Positions 1-8,582 are shown, counted from the first letter of the stretch. The stretch: 33,778 nucleotides of DNA from Candidatus Doudnabacteria bacterium RIFCSPHIGHO2_02_FULL_43_13b (GCA_001777655.1 MFER01000012.1:60723-94500); one strand, 5' to 3'. A program made the numbers and translations. Notes: generated from the sequence alone by a model not told the origin.

Positions 1-1
1 C

Positions 2-3000
2 TTCTCCAATATTCAATCTGCTCCTGCCAATACGTTTGCTGATCTGCCGACAGGTGCCAATCTAGACAACGCGACCGAGCGCCATGGCGCCGGAGTGTTA
101 GTCAATGCTTCTGGTACTATCTGGAAGATGACAGCAACAGGAAGAATGGGCGTGCCTGATATGACCGTCTTTAATTCCTATGGTTGGAGTTTCGCGAAAG
201 TAATCGCAGCAAATAGCGCTGACACTGCTGCTGCCAACGAAGGCGTAGTAGCTGCCCGCGCGGGTTGTGCGCAAGCACCGACCCCAACAGGTAGCATCAA
301 CGTTACCTTAGCTGGCCCTGCCTCTACAACCTTGATCAACGACGAGTCACAAGCCGTTCTTGCAAACTTCGTGTTTACAGGATCAGGCATTGTAACCGCC
401 GTTACTATGCAGCGAACCGGCATTTCAGCTGATACTTCACTTTCAAACGTTTATCTGTTTGATGGCGATGTAAGAGTCACTGATGCCGCCTCTGTCACCT
501 CCGGAAGCATGATCAATTTCAGCAATTCAAGCGGTTTGTTTTCAGTAAGCGGCAGCAAGACTATTTCTGCCCGAGCTGATATGGCCGCTACTGCCGGTGA
601 AACTATTGGTGTTAGGCTGACTGCCGTGACTCTCTCGTCCGGTTCTGTTGGCGGGTTGCCAATATCTGGCAACAATCACACGATCGCCACAGCCACTTTG
701 GCAGGCGCTGACTTAAGCACTGCTCCTACCGGCTCTGGTGATACAGATCCAGGCACAGACATCAATGTCTGGCAGGGAACGATATCTGTTACCACCCGTG
801 ATGTCGTTCTGACCCGTTTGGCCCTGCGCCAAATCGGTTCCATACAATCAGTAGACATTAAGAATTTCCGATTGTTTGTTGATGGCGTGGAAGTAGCCTC
901 CCAAGTATCCTTGGATGCCAATGGTTACGTTACCTTCGTTCTAAGCAAAACTTTGGCTACCGGTTCCCGTGTGCTTAAAGTTATCGCTGACGTAATTGGC
1001 GGATCCGGACGTACAGTCCAGATGTCGCTGCGCGGCGCTTATGACGTCAAGGTTATCGACAGCCAATACAATGCCGCTCCAGTGGTTACGGCCACGGGCG
1101 ATGCCTTCCCATACGATCCAGCTGCCTTTACGGTAAACGCAGGCACTGTGACTGTGGTTAAGGCCTCAACCTCACAAGCAAACAACGTAACAGTTGGCGG
1201 ATCCGATGTCTCATTGGGCACCTGGACCGTCACGGTCTACGGTGAAGCAGTGAAGATCGAAACCCTGACTGTTGGTATTGATGTCAACGGCACTGATGCC
1301 GACAATACCTTCCGCAACGGCCGCGTGATGATTAATGGCGCGCAATATGGGTCAACCACCCATGTGGCTGCTGTTGACTCCGCTGCTACCGGACAGAGCT
1401 TCACGGTTAACTTCATGGTTAACCCAGGAAGCCCGGCCACCGTGGAATTCCGCTCCGACATCTTTGACAATGAAGACACCAACCAAGTCGCGCTCTTAAC
1501 CACGACAACCGTTCAGGCTACTTTGGTTGCAGGTTCAGGCAATGCCGTGCCACAAGTGTCTTTGGGCACCCTGGCTGTTCCTTCGGCGGAAGTCGATGCC
1601 AACAGCTTAACTATTGCTTCCGGTTCGATCGCCTTGGCTTCAACTCCAAGCTATCCTGCCCAGAGCACAGTTGCTCCTCAGAGCTCTTACAAGCTGGCCT
1701 CGTTTGACTTAACTGGCAATGCCACCGAAGCTGTGAACCTCAACACTATCGCCATCGGCTTTGCCGGTAACGGTACGTTTGATCCTTCAAGCGATCTTAG
1801 CAACGTATTTGTCAAATACGGCAGCAAGACCACTTCCATCAAAGGAACGGTTGCTGACGGTTCAATCACCTCGTTGGCCAATTCTTGGTCAATCAGCGAA
1901 ACGCTTCCGATAGATGGAAGCTTAACGGTTGAAGTTTGGGCCACCCTCGGCTCAAGCATTGCTGCCGCCGGCAGCGATGACACCATGATTACTTACATGC
2001 GTGTCACCGGTATTACCGCAGGATCCGGCACTACTGTCTATGCGGACGTTGACTCTGATACCGTTGCTACTGACAACGGCGCTACCGGACAAACCATCAC
2101 CATCGAAGATGGCACTCTGACAGTCTCTCTAGACGCGTCAGCCCCAGCATCTATTTTGGTTGATGATTCCGGCACAAAAGTCACCGGCGCTTGGAAGTTT
2201 GAATCACTCTATGACAGTTTTACTGTCACAGATATTATCTTCACAATTGCTAATGTTTCAGCTGTGAGTACCGTTACTCTTAAGAATGGTTCTACGGTAG
2301 TTGCTAGCAAACCCGCAGCCGCTACCACAACCTTCAACAATGTGTCAGTCCCTGTTGCTGCCAACAGCAATGCCGTGTTGACAGTTGAACTTACCATGGC
2401 AAGTGTTGGAGTAGGCGGGGGAACTTCTGCTTCATCGCTTTTGACTACCTTGACTTCTGCCACTCGCAGAAATTCACAAGGCACGTCAGCTGCGGTCACC
2501 GAAGCTTCAGCCGATCCCGCAGGCAATGTCATGTATGTTTACAAGGCAATTCCAACCATTACTTACGTGAGCTTGGCTGATACACTCTTGGCCGCAGGAA
2601 CCAGGGTGATTGCTAAGTTTACTGTGAACACCAATGGCACAGGAACTATTGCTTGGAAGCAGGCAATGGTAGAGATTACCATGTCAGGTGCTACAGGCCC
2701 AGCTTTATCTGCGTTCAGCATTTGGGATGTCACAGGCGGCGCTAACAATCAAGTTACAGCCGCTGAAACAATCCAAAATGCCGATAATAGCGGAACTGCT
2801 ACTACTTGCGATACCGAGGATGAGACTTGCGAATTGCTGATTCTAGTTGGCGTCACTATTGACGACAACGTCGAAGAAGCTATAAGTAGCTCTAAGACTT
2901 ACGAGATTCGCGCAACAGTCGGTGGAACTATCGGCACCGGAGACTTCGTCTCTGCAAGTATCGAGACCTATCTGGCTCACGCTGCAAATGACATTGCGGA

Positions 3001-3154
3001 TACTCGTGAGAACGATACTACAGTCAATGATACGGCGTTCCTCTGGAGTGATAGGTCTGCGTCAAGCCATGACACTGGCACAGCAGATTGGACAAACGAC
3101 AATCTGTTGAAGTTCTTGCCAACTGCCACATGGACTTTGCTACCTCCAACCTAA
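2..3154 (+). CDS. Large secreted/surface (S-layer-like) repeat protein, 5'-truncated by the window edge
   Basis: Frame open from base 2 (FSNIQSAPANTFADLPTGANLDNATERHGAGVLVNASG...), so the GTG at 95 is probably not the true start. Thr/Ser/Ala/Val-rich beta-type repeats. N-terminal motif GRMGVPDMTVFNSYGWSFAKVIAANSADTA resembles repeats in the 6857-8056 protein. Confidence 0.75.
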   Translation, partial: FSNIQSAPANTFADLPTGANLDNATERHGAGVLVNASGTIWKMTATGRMGVPDMTVFNSYGWSFAKVIAANSADTAAANEGVVAARAGCAQAPTPTGSINVTLAGPASTTLINDESQAVLANFVFTGSGIVTAVTMQRTGISADTSLSNVYLFDGDVRVTDAASVTSGSMINFSNSSGLFSVSGSKTISARADMAATAGETIGVRLTAVTLSSGSVGGLPISGNNHTIATATLAGADLSTAPTGSGDTDPGTDINVWQGTISVTTRDVVLTRLALRQIGSIQSVDIKNFRLFVDGVEVASQVSLDANGYVTFVLSKTLATGSRVLKVIADVIGGSGRTVQMSLRGAYDVKVIDSQYNAAPVVTATGDAFPYDPAAFTVNAGTVTVVKASTSQANNVTVGGSDVSLGTWTVTVYGEAVKIETLTVGIDVNGTDADNTFRNGRVMINGAQYGSTTHVAAVDSAATGQSFTVNFMVNPGSPATVEFRSDIFDNEDTNQVALLTTTTVQATLVAGSGNAVPQVSLGTLAVPSAEVDANSLTIASGSIALASTPSYPAQSTVAPQSSYKLASFDLTGNATEAVNLNTIAIGFAGNGTFDPSSDLSNVFVKYGSKTTSIKGTVADGSITSLANSWSISETLPIDGSLTVEVWATLGSSIAAAGSDDTMITYMRVTGITAGSGTTVYADVDSDTVATDNGATGQTITIEDGTLTVSLDASAPASILVDDSGTKVTGAWKFESLYDSFTVTDIIFTIANVSAVSTVTLKNGSTVVASKPAAATTTFNNVSVPVAANSNAVLTVELTMASVGVGGGTSASSLLTTLTSATRRNSQGTSAAVTEASADPAGNVMYVYKAIPTITYVSLADTLLAAGTRVIAKFTVNTNGTGTIAWKQAMVEITMSGATGPALSAFSIWDVTGGANNQVTAAETIQNADNSGTATTCDTEDETCELLILVGVTIDDNVEEAISSSKTYEIRATVGGTIGTGDFVSASIETYLAHAANDIADTRENDTTVNDTAFLWSDRSASSHDTGTADWTNDNLLKFLPTATWTLLPPT

Positions 3155-3166
3155 TGTTGTAAGTTC

Positions 3167-3201
3167 GTCCCAGTAGTAGAAACTTCGTTTCACTACGGGA
3201 C
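3167..3201. repeat. Hairpin gtccc-a-gtagt-a-gaaac ttc gtttc-actac-gggac
   Basis: Directly read inverted repeat downstream of the surface protein stop. Confidence 0.7.
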
Positions 3202-3274
3202 AGGCAATTACGACCGTCTCGGCTATGCTCGAGGTCGTCTTGAGCAAAGTCGAAAGACGAGAATAATTGTCCTA

Positions 3275-3302
3275 GTAGTATCCCGCCTCGGGCGGGAACT
3301 AC
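3275..3302. repeat. Hairpin gtagt-a-tcccgcc tcg ggcggga-actac
   Basis: Inverted repeat with one unpaired A. Confidence 0.7.
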
Positions 3303-3315
3303 CGGGTAAACCTAA

Positions 3316-3343
3316 CCCCTCCACAGCCAGTGGAGGGGTTTTG
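3316..3343 (+). terminator. Rho-independent terminator
   Basis: cccctccac agcca gtggagggg followed by tttt. Confidence 0.75.
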
Positions 3344-3400
3344 GTTTGGTATAATTTAGGGAAGCGTTATCCTGCGGTTGTTCCTCCCCTGGAACAGAAA

Positions 3401-3447
3401 TCCCCTCCCTCACCGGCCACCGGGGGCTGGAGGTTAGGAGGGGTAGA
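3401..3447. repeat. Degenerate/partial copy of the DUF559-flanking repeat
   Basis: Ends ggttaggaggggtaga, matching the right end attaagaggggtaga of the complete copies. Confidence 0.5.
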
Positions 3448-3452
3448 GTAGT

Positions 3453-3573
3453 TCTACCACCCCGCCTTGCCTGACCCTTAAGTTCCCCTCCTATTCTAGG
3501 AGGGGAAGAACTGCAACCCAAACTAAAGCGCTAGGATTTCTCCCCTAGAATAGGGGAGATTAAGAGGGGTAGA
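3453..3573. repeat. 121-bp structured direct repeat, copy 1 (left of DUF559 ORF)
   Basis: tctaccacccc...gaggggtaga with internal hairpins cccctccta-ttc-taggagggg and ctccccta-gaa-taggggag. The last ~91 bp differ from copy 2 at about 3 positions. Confidence 0.9.
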
Positions 3574-3578
3574 GATAC

Positions 3579-3938
3579 ATGCCATATTTATATAACAGTC
3601 AACGATTGAAGCTTAGGCGCAAGAGCTTTCGTAATAATATGCCACAATCCGAGCAAGTACTCTGGTATTATTTGAAAGGCAAGAATCTTAAGGATTATAA
3701 GTTCCGGAGGCAATACAGCGTTGGGAAATATATACTCGACTTTTTCTGTCCTAAGCTAAGATTGGCTATAGAATTGGATGGTGATTCTCATTTTATTGAT
3801 GATAGGGCGAAAGTTTATGACAAAAACCGGCAGAAATTTTTATCTTCTCAAAATATTACAGTTATTCGATTTACTAATACAGAGATTTCAGAGAGCATAG
3901 ATGGTGTGATTGATAAAATTTCAAAGCATCTCCCTTGA
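3579..3938 (+). CDS. DUF559-type (Vsr-like/PD-(D/E)XK) endonuclease-like protein
   Basis: 119 aa with LRRKSFRNNMPQSEQVLWYYLKGKNLKDYKFRRQYSVGKYILDFFCPKLRLAIELDGDSH, typical of the DUF559 family (YKFRRQ, DF..P..LAIELDG..H). Confidence 0.85.
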   Translation: MPYLYNSQRLKLRRKSFRNNMPQSEQVLWYYLKGKNLKDYKFRRQYSVGKYILDFFCPKLRLAIELDGDSHFIDDRAKVYDKNRQKFLSSQNITVIRFTNTEISESIDGVIDKISKHLP

Positions 3939-3941
3939 GTC

Positions 3942-4062
3942 TCTACCACCCCGCTTGACCTTATTCTCAAGTTCCCCTCCTATTCTAGGAGGGGAATAAC
4001 TGCAACCTAAACTAAAGCGCTAGGGTTTCTCCCCTAGAATAGGGGAGATTAAGAGGGGTAGA
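3942..4062. repeat. 121-bp structured direct repeat, copy 2 (right of DUF559 ORF)
   Basis: Same length and orientation as 3453-3573, near-identical over the last ~91 bp. Confidence 0.9.
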
Positions 4063-4077
4063 TGATAGGGTCTTGTC

Positions 4078-4133
4078 TCTACCACCCCGCTTAGCCTAAT
4101 TCTCAAGCCCCTCCTATTCCAGGGGGGAATAGC
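4078..4133. repeat. Truncated third copy of the DUF559-flanking repeat
   Basis: tctaccaccccgcttagcctaattctcaagcccctcctattccaggggggaata matches the left half of copy 2. Confidence 0.75.
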
Positions 4134-4146
4134 TGCTGCTTAATGT

Positions 4147-4175
4147 TTGAAAGGCTTTGGTTTTTTTGCTAAAAT
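4147..4175 (+). promoter_or_regulatory. Putative sigma70 promoter for the TPR gene
   Basis: TTGAAA (4147-4152), 17-bp spacer, TAAAAT (4170-4175) with TGC before the -10. Confidence 0.5.
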
Positions 4176-4222
4176 TTACAGGCAAAAGATTCCGGATCGT
4201 CCGGAATGACAAAGGAGATTCT

Positions 4223-4888
4223 ATGAACAAACAGCTTATATTCGGGATAATAATTTGTCTAATTTTAGTCGGGGCAATAGTGGGCTATTTGACTTGGCAA
4301 AACCAGAAACAAGAAGCAAATTTTATTGAGGAAGTGGACCGTAAGCTTAGTGATGAAGACCGAAAAATTTATGAGGACAGACTCATTGAAGCCAAAAAAT
4401 TTATCGCCGAAGCACAAGACAATCAGGCCAAATCCGATGCTTTGATTTACAAAGCAGTTCAGCTTTCTGGACTGGGCAAGTTGGCTTTTGCCCGCGATGT
4501 TTTTTTGCAAGCGGCAGATGTAAACCCGGAAAATTTTAATATTTATATCCATTTGCATCTAGTATATTTTGAGATGGAGGATTTTAAGAGCGCCGAAAGC
4601 AGTATCCGGGAATCACTGCGGCTGAATGCCAATAACCCGGATGCCTGGAAGAAATATATTCTTTTGGAAATTGAGAAATTTGATCGGCCAGAGTCGGAAA
4701 TCCGAGAGTTATACGGTCAAGCCGAAGGAGCAGTCAGAGAAAAAACGGATATTTATACGGATTACGCCAGGTATTTAGAAACAATTGGGGATAAAGCCGG
4801 AGCTATTCAACAATGGCAAAAAGCCGCGGAAAGCTACCCGGAAAATAAGGATCTTTATGAAGGAGAAATTGAACGGCTGAGTTCCTAG
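4223..4888 (+). CDS. TPR-repeat protein with N-terminal membrane anchor
   Basis: ATG at 4223 preceded by AAAGGAGA. MNKQLIFGIIICLILVGAIVGYLTW anchor followed by TPR-like helices. The ORF track extends the start to 4157. Confidence 0.75.
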   Translation: MNKQLIFGIIICLILVGAIVGYLTWQNQKQEANFIEEVDRKLSDEDRKIYEDRLIEAKKFIAEAQDNQAKSDALIYKAVQLSGLGKLAFARDVFLQAADVNPENFNIYIHLHLVYFEMEDFKSAESSIRESLRLNANNPDAWKKYILLEIEKFDRPESEIRELYGQAEGAVREKTDIYTDYARYLETIGDKAGAIQQWQKAAESYPENKDLYEGEIERLSS

Positions 4889-4917
4889 TTCTATGTTTTC
4901 AAAAATATTCACATGTT

Positions 4918-4946
4918 TTGACTCTTTTTACCTTTTATGTTAGGAT
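4918..4946 (+). promoter_or_regulatory. Putative sigma70 promoter upstream of the 5152 gene
   Basis: TTGACT (4918-4923), 17-bp spacer, TAGGAT (4941-4946). Confidence 0.5.
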
Positions 4947-5151
4947 ATTTGTGGATTGTGGATAATTATTACGGATGAAAACAAGACAAAAACGTGAGAT
5001 ACCCCAAGCTCATTTAATTTTGGCAATTAACCATGCCATTGTTTTGGCATGTTAATAAAATAAATAATCCCTAATTTTTTTAAGGTCGATTTAGGGAGAT
5101 ACCTAAAAACAAGCTACATAAGTAAATAAACAATTAACTAAACTAAAAAAT

Positions 5152-6783
5152 ATGACAAAATTAGTTTCTTTTTTAAGAACCCAACAACAGAAAATTTTGA
5201 TGGTTTCTGTTTTGGTGTTTGCGTTCGCGTTGGTGGCGACTTCGGCCTTGGCGGCGCTGACTTTCGGCGCTCTTACTCAGACTAGCGACGGCGCATTCAC
5301 TCTGACGGCGGTTGATGATACGTTATTAACCCTAACGTCAGGCTCGGATGCGGAAGACTTCACAGTTTCAGTTACTGGCGCTACTGACTCCAGCTTAATC
5401 CTTGCATCATCCGGAACCGAAGCTGACGCTCTGCAAATCACAGCTTCAGCCGGCGGCATAGACATTGCCGCAACTGGCGCGGCAGCCCAAGACATTGATG
5501 TTACTAATACTGGTGGTTCAGTAAATATTACAGCCACCGAAGCCGCTGCCGATGCTATTGTTTTGAGCGCTTCAACTGCTGCCGGTGGTATTGACATCAC
5601 ATCTAATGCTGATGTTGACATAACCACAACTGGCGCTGCTGGTGAGGACATCAGCCTAACAAACACTGGTGGTTCGATCATACTTAACGCCACGGAATCT
5701 GCCGTTGATTCAATCGTGATTGAATCAACTCTTGGTGGAATTGACATCTTGGCTTCTGGCGCAACCGCCGAAGACATCGATGTAATTAATACTGGTGGTT
5801 CAGTAAATATTACTGCCACCGAAGCCGCGGCCAACGCAATCGTTTTGAGTGCTTCAACTGCGGCTGGTGGTATAGACATCACATCTAATGCTGACATCGA
5901 CATCTCAACCACTGGTGAGGCTGGTGAAGACATCTCCATCACTAACACAGGCGGTTCAGTGAATATCGATGCAACTGAAGACGCGGCACTCGCTATTACC
6001 CTTACCTCCAATGGTGGCACTTCCGAAACCATCGTTGTCACCAACACTCTGGGTACTGCTGTTGGTGCTATTGCTTTAACCTCCAGTGCTGGCGGAATAA
6101 CCCTGACATCCAACTTGGCGACTGCTGATGGCATCAACCTGGTTGCCACTGGCGGCGGATTAGACTTAGATGCGACGTTAGGCGCCACTCTTGATGCTGT
6201 GACCTTCCTTTCCGTTGATGTTACGGGGGCAACAGCTGCTTCCAACATTTCAGTTGCGGCTAACGCTGATGCGGAAGACTTAACGATCGCAGTTACAGGT
6301 ACCGATGGAGATCTTATCCTGACCACAGGAGATGACTTCACTCTAACTGGCGCCGCAGGATCAATACTCTTGCTTGGTAACGCAACAGCCGGTATTCGTC
6401 TGTTTGAAGAAACCGAGACGATAACAGGCGTTCAAGCATTAGGTATTAACGAATCTGGTAAAACATTCTACATTTCAACTACTGGCGCTGCCTACACCCT
6501 TCCGGATGTAACTACAGCTAATGGTGTTAACTATAGGTTTGTGGTGTCTGTTGCATTCGGTACGGATGCAGTTATCACCGCCGCGGAGGAAGGTGCCATT
6601 GAAGGCAGTCTGATTGTTGAAGGCGCGGTTGTTGATTGCGACGACGAAGACAATATCACATTCGAAGATGGTGTGGAAGATTTGGGTGACTTTGTTGAAA
6701 TTCGTTCCGACGGTGTTCAGTGGTATATTGGCTCAAGCAACGGAGCGGCGGCCGTTTCGCTTACCTGTAACGATCCTGCCTAA
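5152..6783 (+). CDS. Secreted beta-solenoid-like repeat protein
   Basis: Signal peptide (QQKILMVSVLVFAFALVATSALAA) followed by repeated NTGGSVNITATEAA / GGIDITSNADIDI motifs. Confidence 0.8.
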   Translation: MTKLVSFLRTQQQKILMVSVLVFAFALVATSALAALTFGALTQTSDGAFTLTAVDDTLLTLTSGSDAEDFTVSVTGATDSSLILASSGTEADALQITASAGGIDIAATGAAAQDIDVTNTGGSVNITATEAAADAIVLSASTAAGGIDITSNADVDITTTGAAGEDISLTNTGGSIILNATESAVDSIVIESTLGGIDILASGATAEDIDVINTGGSVNITATEAAANAIVLSASTAAGGIDITSNADIDISTTGEAGEDISITNTGGSVNIDATEDAALAITLTSNGGTSETIVVTNTLGTAVGAIALTSSAGGITLTSNLATADGINLVATGGGLDLDATLGATLDAVTFLSVDVTGATAASNISVAANADAEDLTIAVTGTDGDLILTTGDDFTLTGAAGSILLLGNATAGIRLFEETETITGVQALGINESGKTFYISTTGAAYTLPDVTTANGVNYRFVVSVAFGTDAVITAAEEGAIEGSLIVEGAVVDCDDEDNITFEDGVEDLGDFVEIRSDGVQWYIGSSNGAAAVSLTCNDPA

Positions 6784-6800
6784 GCTTAACTAATCCTTAA

Positions 6801-6840
6801 CCCCGTTAGAGGTAATCTCTCTAACGGACCTCTAACGGGG
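6801..6840. repeat. Inverted repeat ccccgttagaggt ... acctctaacgggg with an internal second right arm
   Basis: 13-bp perfect arms (6801-6813, 6828-6840). Internal ctctaacgg at 6819-6827 also complements the left arm. Confidence 0.8.
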
Positions 6841-6856
6841 TAAATAATTAACTATT

Positions 6857-8056
6857 ATGCCTATGAAAAATACACTTAGGGCGAAGCTGATTGCACTGTC
6901 TACAGTGTTGGGATTAGGCATGAGCTTAGCCTTCGCAGGGACTGCATTTGGCGCTGCTCTGGAATGGACTGCTGACCAGCCCATCACATTCACTGATGGC
7001 ACGATCAACTTTGTCATCCAAAACGGCTCTTCGGCCACGACCCTGGTGGTCAACGCAACTACAGTTGTCGTGACTGTTCCTCTTAGCGACACCTTTACCG
7101 TGATCTCATCCAACAGGAGTTTGGCCACTACTGGAGAATCTGTTGACAGTGTTACAACTGCGACTTGTAATGGTGTGAATGCCCAAACCGTGGTTATTGC
7201 CGCTCCTGCTGGCGGTGCTGAGGTTATTACGATCACTCCTGGTTCTAGCGCTTGTTCTAGTGGCAGTGGCGGCGGCGGAGGCGGCGGTGGAGGCGGAGGA
7301 ACGCCACCACCACCCACACCACCAGTTTTGCCTCCCACGGCCAGCTCAGGACATCCCAATGGAACTTTGATTATAGATAATGGAACAGTTTATCTGATCA
7401 AAGATGGGACCCGATACGGATTCCGAGATGCGGCTGAATATCTCTCTCATGGTTACAGTTTTGGCCAAGCCGTAGCGGCTAATGCGCAAGACATGGCCTT
7501 GCCGCAATCAACTTTCGTCCAAAAAGCCTTGGAAGGAACTCTGGTCTTGGATCTTGCTGATAACCGGACAGTCTATATGGTTGGCACAGGAGCAACCAAA
7601 CGCGGATTTGTTTCCGCATCCGTATTTACAGCGTTAGGTTATAACTTTGCTAACTTGCCAAAAATCAACCTTTCAGATTATCCAAGCGGGGATCCGATTG
7701 GTGATGCCGCACTGGCTCACCCAGACGGCGCATTAGTTTTGGATGGTCAGACGGTTTGGTGGGTTCGCGGCAATACTCGCCAAGGATTTGAATCCATGGC
7801 AGTATTCAACACTTACGGATTTAATCTATCCAAAGTAGTCACCGCAAACGCGGCTGATAAAGCTTTGGCTGAAGGCGCTTTGGTGAAATTCCGCGATGGT
7901 ACATTGGTCTTAGATGGCGGAGTATATTACATCATTTCTGATGGCAAAAAAATGATGTTCTCTTCTGCCTCTGACTTAACTACCCGCGGATATAAAACTT
8001 CGAACGCCATCAATGTCAGCTTAAGCGCCTACGCATCAGGCGGCACTGTTCAATAA
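6857..8056 (+). CDS. Secreted protein: N-terminal domain, poly-Gly/Pro linker and four ~35-aa surface repeats
   Basis: Signal peptide, GGGGGGGGGGGTPPPPTPP linker, repeats such as GTRYGFRDAAEYLSHGYSFGQAVAANAQDMALP and GNTRQGFESMAVFNTYGFNLSKVVTANAADKALAEG. Confidence 0.8.
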   Translation: MPMKNTLRAKLIALSTVLGLGMSLAFAGTAFGAALEWTADQPITFTDGTINFVIQNGSSATTLVVNATTVVVTVPLSDTFTVISSNRSLATTGESVDSVTTATCNGVNAQTVVIAAPAGGAEVITITPGSSACSSGSGGGGGGGGGGGTPPPPTPPVLPPTASSGHPNGTLIIDNGTVYLIKDGTRYGFRDAAEYLSHGYSFGQAVAANAQDMALPQSTFVQKALEGTLVLDLADNRTVYMVGTGATKRGFVSASVFTALGYNFANLPKINLSDYPSGDPIGDAALAHPDGALVLDGQTVWWVRGNTRQGFESMAVFNTYGFNLSKVVTANAADKALAEGALVKFRDGTLVLDGGVYYIISDGKKMMFSSASDLTTRGYKTSNAINVSLSAYASGGTVQ

Positions 8057-8082
8057 GCTTCCATAAAACAAAAATTAATATT

Positions 8083-8116
8083 AAAACGCCTCCAATGTAG
8101 CGAGGCGTTTTAATTT
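8083..8116 (+). terminator. Rho-independent terminator
   Basis: aaaacgcctc ... gaggcgtttt followed by aattttt. Confidence 0.8.
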
Positions 8117-8145
8117 TTGACGAATTGGCCAGTTTTTGCTATAAT
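8117..8145 (+). promoter_or_regulatory. Strong putative sigma70 promoter upstream of the four-helix-bundle/pil operon
   Basis: TTGACG (8117-8122), 17-bp spacer, TATAAT (8140-8145) with extended-10 TGC. Confidence 0.65.
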
Positions 8146-8180
8146 AAATGCAAGTTTTTAGTCATTTGAAATAAATACCA

Positions 8181-8582
8181 ATGATCAATGTTCAAAATTC
8201 AAACAAAGTTCAATTGAAAAATGATCAAAAGTCAAATAAAAAATTTGATCTCGAAGATTGATGCCTTAAATTTAGTCAAGACATTATCGATTTCTTAAGA
8301 AAATTAAATAGAGACCCAATAAGTACCCCGATGATTAGCCAGTTAATCAGATCCGCAACGAGTATTGGCGCAAATGTATGTGAAGCTAACGAAGCGAACT
8401 CGAAGAAAGATTTTATAAACAAAATTGCTATCGCCAAAAAAGAAGCCAGAGAAACTAGGTATTGGCTAAAGTTAATACTGTATATGTTTCCTACAGATAA
8501 GCCGATAATTGAAAAATTGTTACAAGAAGGCCAAGAATTAAATCTAATTCTTGCGGCCATTATTCGCAATTCTAAAAATTGA
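8181..8582 (+). pseudogene. Four-helix-bundle (S23/23S rRNA IVP-like) protein with an in-frame TGA
   Basis: From ATG 8181 the frame reads MINVQNSNKVQLKNDQKSNKKFDLED*CLKFSQDIIDFLRKLNRDPISTPMISQLIRSATSIGANVCEANEANSKKDF... The stop is TGA 8259-8261. The paralog at 21095 has YDLEERTAKFGEEVIKF at this site. Confidence 0.7.

Noticed and set aside
3453-4133. Direct repeats around the DUF559 gene as a CRISPR array
   Set aside because: Repeats are 121 bp with very unequal spacers and internal hairpins; no cas genes and no regular short repeat-spacer pattern.
5277-6341. 354-aa antisense ORF opposite the secreted repeat protein
   Set aside because: Low-complexity mirror of a repetitive, GC-structured coding region; the sense ORF has a signal peptide and promoter.
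7264-7320. G-rich then C-rich Gly/Pro linker as a G-quadruplex or regulatory hairpin
   Set aside because: Explained by Gly-Pro codons of a flexible linker; no independent evidence.
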